Assembly (NCBI GenBank): GCA_949289045.1 | Contig: CASEMN010000013.1 | Location: 38,073-102,072, forward strand | Direction: 5' to 3' | Length of the DNA: 64,000 nucleotides | Source: an uncultured Oscillospiraceae bacterium | GTDB lineage: Bacteria; Bacillota; Clostridia; Oscillospirales; Acutalibacteraceae | Part shown: positions 17,119 through 25,619 of the stretch, one piece after another | Numbering within the stretch: the stretch's first letter is position 1 | How the letters are laid out: each line of letters opens with the position of its first letter | The notes under the pieces: generated by a model | What the model was told of the DNA's origin: nothing | Database searches by the model: none | Seen by the model: the letters and a program-made list of their open reading frames with translations, nothing else | Translations under genes and position numbers: made by a program

Positions 17119-17462
17119 GCAGATATCCTGAACTTGTTCCTGAATGCGTTTGTCATACCGATGTTGTTGTAAACATCCATTGTGGACTAAACATTGACGG
17201 AAGCTCAAAGACTGTCGCCTCTTTTGAAACAAAATGCAACTACTCTGAAAAATCTCACTGGGTTACACAGCCTGACAGGCAGCTTGTAAGGCTGTCGTCC
17301 GTCGCTCTTTTCGGAGGAGACATAGCTCCCGGTATGGACCTTCAGGGAGAATTGGTTGTAAAAAATGCCGGTGGTTCCGACACTATCCGCCGTATCTACA
17401 GTGCCGAAAGAGCAAGAAACCCTGACGGCACTGTTAATTTTACCAAGCTGGAGCTGATTTAA
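17115..17462 (+). CDS. Head-tail connector/stopper-like protein
   Basis: 115 residues from ATG 17115, which overlaps the upstream TGA as ATGA; an upstream TTG at 17100 is in frame but less likely. Two cysteine-bearing segments ('PECVCHTD', 'NIHCGLN') and many beta strands. Its position is that of the stopper (SPP1 gp16-like). Confidence 0.65.
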   Translation: MSRYPELVPECVCHTDVVVNIHCGLNIDGSSKTVASFETKCNYSEKSHWVTQPDRQLVRLSSVALFGGDIAPGMDLQGELVVKNAGGSDTIRRIYSAERARNPDGTVNFTKLELI

Positions 17463-17845
17463 TGAAAATCGCAGTTAAGGTAAGAATCAATTCACGTGTG
17501 GTGAAGAGTATGGAGAATGCAGCATTTAAAGCCGCCCAAACGGCAATTGAGGACACTCTGACTGAAATCAGAAATGCCCAAGTTATGCCTTTTGATACGG
17601 GAGATATGCAAAACAAGCAGACCTTTACAGATGTAAGGAAAAATGGCGATTACATAGACGCCATGATTATTGTTGATGCACCTCAGGCGAGACGGCTTTA
17701 TTATCATCCGGAATACAACTTTCAAACCGTAAACAACCCCAACGCAAGAGCGGGATGGTTTGAAATGTGGGGCGAGGGCGGAAAGTATGAGGATTTTTTC
17801 AGGAACGCATATGATAAAAATTTCAGAAAGGAACTGGGAAAATGA
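17462..17845 (+). CDS. HK97 gp10-like/minor capsid tail-joining protein
   Basis: 127 residues. The layout 'NAAFKAAQTAIEDTLTEIRNA ... MPFDTGDMQNKQTF ... RRLYYHPEYNFQ ... NPNARAGWFEMW' (in short pieces) is that of the minor capsid protein family that joins head and tail (gp10/gp17-like). Starts on the stop of the preceding gene. Confidence 0.75.
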   Translation: MKIAVKVRINSRVVKSMENAAFKAAQTAIEDTLTEIRNAQVMPFDTGDMQNKQTFTDVRKNGDYIDAMIIVDAPQARRLYYHPEYNFQTVNNPNARAGWFEMWGEGGKYEDFFRNAYDKNFRKELGK

Positions 17846-18222
17846 CCCTTGAAGAAGCAGCGGCAGCAGTTAAAAATCTGCTTTCTGAGGATACATATGT
17901 TACGGCAGGTCATATAGATTCAAGCCTTACAGAAACCATAGGGGTGTACAGCGATAAACGTGCTCCTTCTGTGCGTCAGATAGCCGTAGGCGGAGAAGAA
18001 GCAACCCTTATCCGCTGCTATTACTTTACCGTTCTTATACATTGGACAAACAGCCCCGTAAAGGCAGAGGAAAAAGCAAAGGAAATGTTTAAAAAGCTGT
18101 GCGAAGCGAACTTTCCTCATGTGAGCTATGCGGATATATCTGAGCCTGTTTTTGCAGGCAAGGACGAAAGAGGAATATTTGAATACGTAATAAACTTTAA
18201 GCTTTACGAAAGAAAGGAGTGA
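17842..18222 (+). CDS. Tail completion/terminator protein
   Basis: 126 residues, overlapping its upstream neighbour by 4 bp. Pattern and position (between the gp10-like protein and the major tail protein) fit the minor capsid/tail terminator family. Overlaps the following SD region. Confidence 0.65.
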   Translation: MTLEEAAAAVKNLLSEDTYVTAGHIDSSLTETIGVYSDKRAPSVRQIAVGGEEATLIRCYYFTVLIHWTNSPVKAEEKAKEMFKKLCEANFPHVSYADISEPVFAGKDERGIFEYVINFKLYERKE

Positions 18223-18227
18223 AAGCT

Positions 18228-18671
18228 ATGGCAGTAACAGGAGTGTTTCCGGTTTTCAACAACAAGTTCAAGATAAGCTCCACAGGTCGTGGCGAAGGCG
18301 AAGAGTCAATGGTAATAGTTAAGGAAATGGAAACCTTTTCCGTTTCTATGGATGGAAATGTTGAAGAGTGGACTCCCTTGGACGAAGAGGGATGGATTCG
18401 CCGCCTTATGACCGGTAAGGGTTTCACCATTTCTCTGTCAGGTAAAAGATATGTAGGCGATCCCGGTAACGACTATGTGGCCGGTCTTGCATGGAAAACG
18501 GGCAGAGACTGTGACAGTAAAGCAGAATGGGAATTCCCAAGCGGTGCAAAGCTTAACTTTGACTGTGTTGTAAATGTTACATCACCCGGAGGCGGTGACA
18601 GTACCAATGTAGATACATTGGAATTTGACCTTATGAGCGACGGAAAGCCCGAATATACAGAAGCGGTTTAA
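18228..18671 (+). CDS. Major tail (tube) protein
   Basis: 147 residues from ATG 18228, 8 nt after AAAGGAG; the GTG at 18219 overlaps the SD and is rejected. 'FPVFNNKFKISSTGR', 'METFSVSMDGNVEEWTP' and 'KGFTISLSGKRYVGDPG' fit a phage tail tube protein. Followed by an intrinsic terminator. Confidence 0.8.
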   Translation: MAVTGVFPVFNNKFKISSTGRGEGEESMVIVKEMETFSVSMDGNVEEWTPLDEEGWIRRLMTGKGFTISLSGKRYVGDPGNDYVAGLAWKTGRDCDSKAEWEFPSGAKLNFDCVVNVTSPGGGDSTNVDTLEFDLMSDGKPEYTEAV

Positions 18672-18676
18672 CAGCA

Positions 18677-18712
18677 AACCTCCCTGAAGGAAACAGGGAG
18701 GTTTTATTCTTA
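18677..18712 (+). terminator. Terminator after the tail tube gene
   Basis: A perfect 10-bp stem, AACCTCCCTG / CAGGGAGGTT (18677-18686 with 18694-18703), followed by TTATTCTTAT. Probably partial termination, giving the abundant tube protein more transcript than the downstream tail genes. Confidence 0.75.
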
Positions 18713-18731
18713 TCAAAGGAGATGTTTTAAT

Positions 18732-19046
18732 ATGGCAGTTTATACATTGTCGGAAGAGCTTATTAATTCAAAACCCGAAATCCGAATAGGTGACAAGATC
18801 TACAAAGTAGATGACCGTAAAAAGACGGTTGATAAAATTTCAAAAATCAGTAAAAAGTCCCCTGAGGACGCTGACGGAGAAATGATAAAACTCGCCCTGG
18901 GAGAAAAAGCCGCAAAGGAAATAGAGGAAATGGATTTGCCGTTTCCTGCCTACACACAGTTGCTTACTCTCATAGGGGCGGCAGTTTCAGGTGAGAAGCC
19001 TGAAGAGATTGAGGCTCGATTTCAGGAAGCCAAAGCAGCAAATTGA
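18732..19046 (+). CDS. Tail assembly chaperone, upstream frame (gpG-like)
   Basis: 104 residues, directly between tube and tape-measure genes. Acidic helical protein ending 'RFQEAKAAN'. In long-tailed phages this position encodes the gpG-like chaperone, with a frameshifted extension from the following frame (here ending at 19398). Strong SD AAAGGAGATG. Confidence 0.75.
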   Translation: MAVYTLSEELINSKPEIRIGDKIYKVDDRKKTVDKISKISKKSPEDADGEMIKLALGEKAAKEIEEMDLPFPAYTQLLTLIGAAVSGEKPEEIEARFQEAKAAN

Positions 19047-19398
19047 GTTTTGGTATGACATGGAAAAGGATGCTGTACTCATTGAGCAAAGCATTGCCAA
19101 GCAGTACGGCATCATACCCTCAGAACAGGAAGAACTTAAATATTCCGACTGGGCAAAGCTGGTTTCAGGCCTTATGGAGGATACACCTTTAGGCAGGATT
19201 GTTTCAATACGAAGCGAAACAGACAGAGAAGCAATAAAGAAATTCACCTCTGAACAGAAAAAGGTATATAACGACTGGCAGCGTTTCCGCAGCCGGAAAA
19301 TAATGGGGGACCCCGAATTTTTCAGAAGTTATGAAGAACAGATGAAGGCGCTGGAACGTTCCTTTGCAGCGGCGTTCGGTAAGAAGGGAGGCGGTTAA
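18991..19398 (+). CDS. Tail assembly chaperone, downstream frame (Gp15/gpT-like)
   Basis: Open frame one base ahead of the gpG-like gene. The recognisable part is 'EFWYDMEKDAVLIEQSIAKQY' and 'LVSGLMEDTPLGRIVSIRS' (in pieces), matching the Gp15-type tail chaperone. The internal ATG 19060 and GTG 18991 have no convincing SD, so it is likely made as a fusion by +1 (or -2) frameshifting within the 18991-19046 overlap. The UUU-C at about 19020-19023, where tRNA-Phe could slip, is a candidate site. Confidence 0.7.
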   Translation: MRSLKRLRLDFRKPKQQIEFWYDMEKDAVLIEQSIAKQYGIIPSEQEELKYSDWAKLVSGLMEDTPLGRIVSIRSETDREAIKKFTSEQKKVYNDWQRFRSRKIMGDPEFFRSYEEQMKALERSFAAAFGKKGGG

Positions 19399-19399
19399 A

Positions 19400-21787
19400 A
19401 TATCGGAGAAGAAAGATGATGGAGCGGTTTCTTTTGCTGCAACGATTCAGTGTAACGTTAAAAAAGACATAGAAGACATAGCATCACGTACCAGTAAAGC
19501 AATTTCGAGCACTTTCGGCAAGGTTGGCAAGGATATAGAAGATTCTGTTTCCAAGCCTGCTGAAAAAGCCAGGGAAAGCGTTTCAAAAAGCATGGAGAGT
19601 ATAAACAAGTCCGTGCAGAGCGTGTCAAAGGGCTCAAAAGGTTTTCTTGATTCCTCAGTGGAAAATGCAAAGCTCAGGGTTTCTGAACTGGAAAGAGAAC
19701 TCGAAAGCGTCAACGCTAAGCTTGATTCAATGCGAAACACCAAAATCAAAAGCATAGAGTCCTTATGGGGTGATAACCGAAAAGGAATGCTGCAAGATGC
19801 GGAAAGTTCCCTCTCGAAGGATAAGGATTATACAAAGCTTGTTGCTCAATCCGAAAAAATAAACAGCAGGCTTTTAGCAGCTGAAGAAAAGCTTAATCTG
19901 TCAACTCAAATTGCCACTCAAAAAGCGGAGCAAAAGAAAAGTCAAGAGCGGCAAAAAGCGGCGGATAAAGCCCATAAGCTCCTTGAACAGGAGCGGGCTG
20001 CTGCCGAAAAGGCTGAGGCAAAGCAGGTTGAGGCGACTGAAAAAGCTGAACAGAAAAAGCAGCAGGCAAGGCAGAAAACGGCAAAGAAAATTGCCAGCAG
20101 TCTTTCATCGAGCCTGAAAGGCACAACAAAAGGAATCAGCAAGCAGGTTGGGGGAGCTGTAAAAGGAATAGGCAAAAAGGTGAGCGGACTTGCAAAAAGC
20201 ATCAAGTCGGCCTTTAAAAGTGCTGTGTTTATGGCAGGGCTTTATGCGGCTTTCCGTTCCGTGAAAGATATGATGAGTAACTTTATTGACCAAAATGCCG
20301 CTCTTAAAGCTTCATTAAGTCAAATCGGCAGCAATATACAGGCCGCCTTTATGCCCATGGTGCAGGCGGCTCTGCCAGCTGTTACCGCTCTTACTCAGGG
20401 GCTTGCTTATCTTACCGGGAAAATAGCGGAATTTACCTCATCTTTTTTCGGGACAACTGTAGCAAAATCTACAGCAGCGGTTAAAGCTCTGAAAAACACA
20501 AGCAAGGAAGCAAAAAAGGCAGCTTCTCTTGCCGGAATTGACGAAATAAATAACATCGGTTCAGACAGTTCCGAAGAAAACGAAAATACTTCATCAGGCG
20601 GTGTGGGACAAACACCTGCTGAAGCTCAGGGGCTTGTACAAAAAATTACAGATACGCTGAAACAGGCGGCAGCGGCTATTCCTGCTTTTATAGCCGATGC
20701 CTTGACTCGAATTGCACAGTCCGTTCCCGGATTTGCAAAAGCGGCAGCAGATATAATAAACGCCTTTCTCTCCTCTCTTAATGAACGCTGGGAAGAGATT
20801 TCGCAGGCCGGAATTCAGATTATTACAAGTCTTTTAAACGGTCTTATAAGTATATCGCCGCAGCTTGGCACAACAGCTGCTAATATTGTTACTTTTCTTT
20901 TGCAGGCTATTTTTGAGGGCTTGCCGAAACTATTTGAGGCAGGAGTTCAGTTCCTCACTAATTTTCTTTCCGGACTTTCCGAGAAAATGCCGGAGCTTAT
21001 GCCGAAGATGAAAGAGGGAATAGACAGTATTCTCAACACCGTTATAGAAAACCTTCCGCAGATTCTCCAATCGGGTATGGAAATACTGCTGTCGCTGATT
21101 AACGGCATATCTCAGTGCCTGCCAAATATAATACCTGCTATTGTCGAAGTCGTTTTGCAAATAATACAAGTCATTACAGATAATTTGCCACAGATAATTC
21201 AGACAGGCGTGGATCTGCTTGTAAACCTCGTAAAAGGCATATTAGGCAGTCTTGATGTAATTATTGAAGAAGCACCCAAAATTATAGAATCCCTTGTTAA
21301 GGGTTTAATGGACGCAATTCCCATTCTTATAGACGGAGCAATTGAAATTGCCGCAGCTCTCATAGATGCAATTATGAAAACCGACTGGATTCAGGTAGGT
21401 AAGGACATCCTTTCGGCAATCTGGAACGGCATAAAAAGTGGAGCCAAATCTATATGGCAGTACTTCTTCGGAGACACTCACAGAGGGGGCGGCTCTACCT
21501 TTTTTGGCTCATTATATTCTGCTTTTCCTTCCTTTGCATCGGGCGGCATAGTCAGACAGCCTACCCTTGCAATGGTTGGAGATAATAAGCGTTCTCCTGA
21601 AGCTATAACACCTCTTCATGAGCTTTACGGACTTGTAAAAAGCGCAGTAGCGGCAGGAAATCAGAACACAGCGTCAGGTCAGCAGCCTTTAAGCTTTGTG
21701 CTTCAGATAGACGGCGAAAGAATAATGGAGTGGGTTTACGGAGAAGCCCCGTTTGGTAGAAAGCGTGGCGCCGTTCTTGTTACATGA
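19400..21787 (+). CDS. Tape measure protein
   Basis: About 795 residues. A long coiled-coil N-terminal third, a hydrophobic segment near 'KSAVFMAGLYAAFRSVKDMM', then a hydrophobic repeat region (units like 'ENLPQILQSGMEILLSLING', 'DNLPQIIQTGVDLLVNLVKG') and a C-terminal 'GGIVRQPTLAMVGDNKRSPEAITPL' (in pieces) typical of tape measures. It sets tail length. Start: the SD AGGGAGG (19385-19391) points to ATA 19400; the first TTG in the frame is 19364 but has no SD. Confidence 0.85.
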   Translation: MSEKKDDGAVSFAATIQCNVKKDIEDIASRTSKAISSTFGKVGKDIEDSVSKPAEKARESVSKSMESINKSVQSVSKGSKGFLDSSVENAKLRVSELERELESVNAKLDSMRNTKIKSIESLWGDNRKGMLQDAESSLSKDKDYTKLVAQSEKINSRLLAAEEKLNLSTQIATQKAEQKKSQERQKAADKAHKLLEQERAAAEKAEAKQVEATEKAEQKKQQARQKTAKKIASSLSSSLKGTTKGISKQVGGAVKGIGKKVSGLAKSIKSAFKSAVFMAGLYAAFRSVKDMMSNFIDQNAALKASLSQIGSNIQAAFMPMVQAALPAVTALTQGLAYLTGKIAEFTSSFFGTTVAKSTAAVKALKNTSKEAKKAASLAGIDEINNIGSDSSEENENTSSGGVGQTPAEAQGLVQKITDTLKQAAAAIPAFIADALTRIAQSVPGFAKAAADIINAFLSSLNERWEEISQAGIQIITSLLNGLISISPQLGTTAANIVTFLLQAIFEGLPKLFEAGVQFLTNFLSGLSEKMPELMPKMKEGIDSILNTVIENLPQILQSGMEILLSLINGISQCLPNIIPAIVEVVLQIIQVITDNLPQIIQTGVDLLVNLVKGILGSLDVIIEEAPKIIESLVKGLMDAIPILIDGAIEIAAALIDAIMKTDWIQVGKDILSAIWNGIKSGAKSIWQYFFGDTHRGGGSTFFGSLYSAFPSFASGGIVRQPTLAMVGDNKRSPEAITPLHELYGLVKSAVAAGNQNTASGQQPLSFVLQIDGERIMEWVYGEAPFGRKRGAVLVT

Positions 21788-21799
21788 TAGGAGATTCGT

Positions 21800-22144
21800 A
21801 TGAAGATTAATGGAGTTTATACGGCGCAGCCGGTTTCAATGCAGATTATTCTGTCCGATCTTGATAACGAAAGCACACGTGATCCTCTTGGCAATATGTA
21901 CCGTGACAGAATTACTGTCAAAAGAAAGATCAACAACGAATGGGGAATTTTAACCACTCAGGAAATTTCAGAGATTTTGCAATTGACTGCAAATGTATTT
22001 TTTAACGTTACATATACTGACCCATATTCGGGAACAGAGGAAACGAGAGTGTTTTATGCAGGTGATCGCACAGCCCCCATAGCTGTTGTCGTTAACGGTG
22101 AAACTTTTTGGCGTGGTCTTACCTGTAATTTTATCGAAAAGTAA
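21800..22144 (+). CDS. DUF6711-like phage tail protein
   Basis: 114 residues between tape measure and tail hub. 'MKINGVYTAQPVSMQIILSDLDNE' and 'RDRITVKRKINNEWG' (split) match a small conserved siphophage tail protein family. It may be an adaptor in the distal tail. Confidence 0.65.
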   Translation: MKINGVYTAQPVSMQIILSDLDNESTRDPLGNMYRDRITVKRKINNEWGILTTQEISEILQLTANVFFNVTYTDPYSGTEETRVFYAGDRTAPIAVVVNGETFWRGLTCNFIEK

Positions 22145-22156
22145 GGAGTTTTACTT

Positions 22157-24292
22157 ATGCGTAATGTATCGAATATTTACAAAGAAATAGTTCCGTATCC
22201 GGGAAGAGAGTGGCACTATAAAGCTATTGTCACTTTAAAGGACGGCACAGTATACAATTTAGGCGACACGGATATTGTTCAGAACGGCATAGAGGTTGAT
22301 GCACAGGTTTCTACAACAGACGGATTTCGGTACGGAGGAATACTTGCAAACTCAATGAATCTGACAATAAATAACTATGACGGCCGATACAGTCAGGTTT
22401 GTTTTGACGAAGCCACGGCAGTTGTTTATGTAGGTCTTGTAGTTGAGCAGAACTGGGAAAAAGGGAACGTCATAGAGTGGGTATGTCTCGGTACATACGT
22501 GGTGGAAAAATCAAATATACGAGGTCTTACAATGCGTCTTGAAACCTATGACCAGACCTTTGCATTTGACAAAAAGTATTCTCTCAGTTCTCTCAGATAC
22601 CCCGCAACTCTCAGAGAAATTTTAGAAGATGCCTGCAATTGCTGCGGGGTAGTTCTTGCCACAAGGGATTTCACAAATGCCGATTATGTAGTAGATGAAC
22701 GTCCCTCTGATGAAGATATTTCATTCAGGCGTGTTTTGGAGTTTCTTGCGCCTCTTACAGCAAACTTTGTAACCTTTGATGAAACGGGAAAATTGATGCT
22801 CAAATGGTACGACACCGAAAGTGAGCCTTGCGCCGATGTAGAAACTCCTGCTGATATGTGGTCCTTTGATGTTGTGCTTACAGGCATAAAAGCTAAAAAC
22901 CAGCTTACCGACGAAGAGTTCATGGTAGGTGAAGAGGGCTATGTAATTGACCTTACAGACAATATCCTCTGTCAGAACAACACTCAGGAACTTTTGAATG
23001 TGCTTGGCGAAAAGACAATAGGCTTTACTTTCCGTCCTTTTGCAAGCGAAATACATTCAAATCCCGCCCTCGAATCAGGCGACCCTGTAACAGTATATGA
23101 CCGTCAGGGGAACGGCTATCGTTCATACGCAATGGTTTATCATTACCGCATGGGCAATCCTGTAAGTATAGGAGCTTTTTCTAAATCCGTAGCATGGAAC
23201 AAAAGTTATCAGCAAACCTCAACAAGCGTTGCGGTCAATTCTTCAAAGCGTGAAACGGATAAGAAAATAGATATTTACGACACATACGCAAAGCAGTTTG
23301 CGGCAATGGCTGCGGCGACCGTTGGGTACTATGTTACAACCGAAACCCTTGAGGACGGCTCAGTAATTACCTATTCCCACGACAAACCGCTGCTTTCGGA
23401 GAGCAAAAACATATGGAAGCGAAACGGTCTTGTAGTGGCTGTTTCAAATGACGGCGGCAAAACATGGCGTGGATTCGATAAGGACGGCAACGCAATTTTA
23501 AACGACATTGCAGCCAAAACCATAATTGCAGATAAAATCGTTTCCGGCAGAATGCAGACCGCAGACGGCAGGTTTTACATTGACCTTGACAAAGGTGAAA
23601 GCACGGCTACTCTTCTTATGGGAAAATCCATTCAGGAGGGCAGCGAAATTGAGGCAATGGTAGGACAGGTAAAAGGTAGTGCAAGCTTCTATGACGGTTT
23701 AGTCCTCAGAAAAGACGGCAAAACGAGAGCTGCTATTAATATTACAGACGGCTTGTTTCCCTCAGGTTTGTATATCATGGTTGAAGACGGTACTATGGGT
23801 CAGATAAAATTCACCAATCAAAAAATTGACATTCTTCCCGGCGGCGGTAGCAGCACTCCCGGAGAAAAAACTATTGAATTACACGGAGAAGTCATTCAGA
23901 GGACAACAAAAATTTCAGGGGATTTAACTGTCGCCGGAGATTTAAAAGTTCAAGGCCTAAATAAACAGCGAGTAGTTGATACATCTATCGGCAAAGTAGG
24001 CATTAACGCCTACGAAACGGCTGAACCGTATTTCGGAGATATAGGCGAAGCGCAGACAGACGAAAACGGACAGGTACGCATTGAAATTGAGCCGCTGTTT
24101 GCGGAAACTGTCAACACTTCCTATCCGTATCAGGTTTTTCTTCAGCCTTATTGTGACGGAAACTTTTATGTTTCTGAGCGGGCTGAAAATTATTTTATTG
24201 TGTCGGGCACACCCAATGGTGTATTTGGATATGAGATAAAGGCAAAGCAAAAGGGAAATGAAAATGCAAGACTGCAAAAAAGTGACTGCTAA
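22157..24292 (+). CDS. Distal tail/tail hub protein
   Basis: 711 residues after the tape measure, starting 'MRNVSNIYKEIVPYPGREWHY'. The first about 350 residues resemble phage tail hub/endopeptidase-type proteins ('FRYGGILANSMNLTINNYDGRY', 'TLREILEDACNCCGV'). The C-terminal half carries a 'KTIIADKIVSGRMQTADGRFYIDLDKG' (split) module common in tail-tip proteins. It probably starts the baseplate. Convergent with the next gene, 4-bp overlap. Confidence 0.75.
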   Translation: MRNVSNIYKEIVPYPGREWHYKAIVTLKDGTVYNLGDTDIVQNGIEVDAQVSTTDGFRYGGILANSMNLTINNYDGRYSQVCFDEATAVVYVGLVVEQNWEKGNVIEWVCLGTYVVEKSNIRGLTMRLETYDQTFAFDKKYSLSSLRYPATLREILEDACNCCGVVLATRDFTNADYVVDERPSDEDISFRRVLEFLAPLTANFVTFDETGKLMLKWYDTESEPCADVETPADMWSFDVVLTGIKAKNQLTDEEFMVGEEGYVIDLTDNILCQNNTQELLNVLGEKTIGFTFRPFASEIHSNPALESGDPVTVYDRQGNGYRSYAMVYHYRMGNPVSIGAFSKSVAWNKSYQQTSTSVAVNSSKRETDKKIDIYDTYAKQFAAMAAATVGYYVTTETLEDGSVITYSHDKPLLSESKNIWKRNGLVVAVSNDGGKTWRGFDKDGNAILNDIAAKTIIADKIVSGRMQTADGRFYIDLDKGESTATLLMGKSIQEGSEIEAMVGQVKGSASFYDGLVLRKDGKTRAAINITDGLFPSGLYIMVEDGTMGQIKFTNQKIDILPGGGSSTPGEKTIELHGEVIQRTTKISGDLTVAGDLKVQGLNKQRVVDTSIGKVGINAYETAEPYFGDIGEAQTDENGQVRIEIEPLFAETVNTSYPYQVFLQPYCDGNFYVSERAENYFIVSGTPNGVFGYEIKAKQKGNENARLQKSDC

Positions 24293-24900
24293 AAATTTCT
24301 TACACAAGCAAAGATGCTGCCGTCGCTGTATTTATAAACAAGTATGTTGTAAGGTTCATTAAGAGTACAATTACTCCATGCTTTAACTATTTCGGCAGCA
24401 GTGTTGTTGCCGGCTTTTCCCGTAAATAAATCGGGATCATTAAAACAAACAACTTTGTTATCCGTAATAAAATTTTTGGGACCTACTGGAGCTTTCAAAG
24501 TTTTATCCCAAACTGCGTTTGGAAATTTTTGTCCCATAAGCTTTGAAACTTCCTCAGAAAGCTTGGCATCGTATTCCCATGTTATAGGAGCTTCGGTGCT
24601 TGGTTCTACGTACACAATAACCGTTTCCGGCTCAGACTCCTTTTCAGTAGGTTTCTTTTCTTCCTGCTCTGTTTGAGCGGGTTCAGTAGACTGGACGGTT
24701 TCAGTTGGCGCAGTGTCTTCCTCAAAAGGCTCTGTGCCCTGAGTGTACATATCTTCAAGTGCAGCGTTTACCTTTTCATCAACGCTGTTTTCTATTGTCT
24801 TATTTATTCCGTAGCCAATTCCTGCGGCACTGCCGCCGATAACCGCAACTCCCGCAACGGATATAACCGCAATTTGCCACGGAGATAATTTGTTTTTCAA
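24289..24900 (-). CDS. Membrane-anchored moron protein
   Basis: 203 residues from a TTG start at 24900, supported by GAGGTGA eight bases upstream; the longer frame start lacks an SD. One transmembrane segment (about residues 9-32, 'IAVISVAGVAVIGGSAAGIGYG'-like) is followed by an acidic, proline/threonine-rich linker and an outward-facing domain ending 'YKYSDGSIFACVRNF'. It is opposite in strand to all late genes and has its own promoter, the signature of a lysogenic-conversion gene expressed in the prophage state. Possible role in superinfection exclusion is inferred. Confidence 0.65.
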   Translation of the reverse strand: MKNKLSPWQIAVISVAGVAVIGGSAAGIGYGINKTIENSVDEKVNAALEDMYTQGTEPFEEDTAPTETVQSTEPAQTEQEEKKPTEKESEPETVIVYVEPSTEAPITWEYDAKLSEEVSKLMGQKFPNAVWDKTLKAPVGPKNFITDNKVVCFNDPDLFTGKAGNNTAAEIVKAWSNCTLNEPYNILVYKYSDGSIFACVRNF

Positions 24901-24932
24901 AACAATCACCTCATTAATGTTTTGTTGGTTTG

Positions 24933-24961
24933 ATAATATCACACATCAAAATTATTTTCAA
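24933..24961 (-). promoter_or_regulatory. Promoter of the moron gene
   Basis: On the minus strand, TTGAAA (24956-24961), a 17-bp spacer and TATTAT (24933-24938). Confidence 0.7.
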
Positions 24962-24978
24962 TTATTTTTAAAAACCTC

Positions 24979-25025
24979 TTGACTTTTGCGATGGCATATA
25001 TTATCATTTATGCAGTGGCAAAAGT
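24979..25025 (+). promoter_or_regulatory. Promoter and palindromic operator of RHH gene A
   Basis: TTGACT (24979-24984), 17-bp spacer, TATCAT (25002-25007). A 17-bp inverted repeat with arms at 24982-24998 and 25009-25025 (outer half-sites ACTTTTGC/GCAAAAGT, 14 of 17 pairs match) spans the spacer and -10. Autoregulation by the encoded RHH protein is inferred. Confidence 0.65.
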
Positions 25026-25036
25026 GAGGTGATAAA

Positions 25037-25219
25037 ATGAGTCCACGAACTGGAAGACCGCCCAAATTAGGACAATCCAAAAAGATTAGCTTGCAATTAC
25101 GAATAACCCAAGAAACAGCAGATAAATTAAAGGAATGCTCCGATATATTATCTGTGTCAAGAACAGAGGTGATTGAGCAAGGCATTGAACTAATCCACGA
25201 GCGGATAAAAAAAAGATAG
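25037..25219 (+). CDS. Ribbon-helix-helix regulator A
   Basis: 60 residues of the Arc/CopG RHH type: basic N-terminus ('MSPRTGRPPKLGQSKK'), strand 'ISLQLRITQETADKLKECSD', second helix 'VSRTEVIEQGIELIHERI'. SD GAGGTGATAAA. It has its own promoter and operator, and its stop codon lies in the first stem of RNA element A. A paralogue with the same arrangement follows at 25419-25619. Confidence 0.8.
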   Translation: MSPRTGRPPKLGQSKKISLQLRITQETADKLKECSDILSVSRTEVIEQGIELIHERIKKR

Positions 25220-25347
25220 AATGTTGCCCTCCTACCAAAGAACGCAAACATTCTATCGCCCGACAGGTTTCCCTATCTGTAAATATTTTAATACAGATAG
25301 GCTTTCTTGTCAAACTCAGAATTTGAAAGGAAGTCTTTTATTATGCA
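25215..25347 (+). ncRNA. Two-hairpin structured RNA element, copy A
   Basis: Stem 1 is a perfect 11-bp GATAGAATGTT/AACATTCTATC (25215-25225 with 25247-25257) with a loop containing ACCAAAG (25234-25240). Linker GGTTTCCC (25266-25273) follows. Stem 2 is a perfect 10-bp CCTATCTGTA/TACAGATAGG (25272-25281 with 25292-25301). The tail ends GGAAGTCTTTTATTATGCA (25329-25347). Copy B has the same layout with different stem sequences. No U-tract follows either stem. Here the downstream ORF is only 8 codons, so this copy looks truncated. Confidence 0.55.
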
Positions 25348-25365
25348 AAAAATTCAAAAAACCTC

Positions 25366-25407
25366 TTGACTTTTGTAATTACAAATGTATAATGTAATTA
25401 CAAAAGT
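25366..25407 (+). promoter_or_regulatory. Promoter and palindromic operator of RHH gene B
   Basis: TTGACT (25366-25371), 16-bp spacer, TATAAT (25388-25393). A perfect 15-bp inverted repeat, ACTTTTGTAATTACA at 25369-25383 and its complement at 25393-25407, flanks the -10. The outer bases match operator A and the inner bases differ, which suggests separate specificities. Confidence 0.75.
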
Positions 25408-25418
25408 GAGGTGAGAAA

Positions 25419-25619
25419 ATGAGTCCCAAAATGGGACGTCCGATTTCAGAAGATGGTAGAAAAGACAGGTTGCTTCAAGTTCGGTTAGATGAAAAAACCT
25501 TTAAAAAGCTGGAAAAATGTGCCGATATTCTTGATATTAGCCGCAGTGATGCCGTGAGGTTTGGAATCAACCGCTTAGAAGAGTATATCAAAGAAATGAG
25601 ATTGGACGAAAAAAAATAA
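25419..25619 (+). CDS. Ribbon-helix-helix regulator B
   Basis: 66 residues, paralogue of the RHH protein at 25037-25219: 'MSPKMGRPISEDGRKDR', strand 'LLQVRLDEKTFKKLEKCADI', helix 'ISRSDAVRFGINRLEEYI'. SD GTGAGGTGAG. It is followed directly by RNA element B, whose first stem begins at its stop codon. Confidence 0.8.
   Translation: MSPKMGRPISEDGRKDRLLQVRLDEKTFKKLEKCADILDISRSDAVRFGINRLEEYIKEMRLDEKK

Noticed and set aside
25272..25301. Hairpin after RHH gene A as an intrinsic terminator
   Set aside because: No U-tract follows the stem, and the second copy also lacks one; a structured RNA explains both better.
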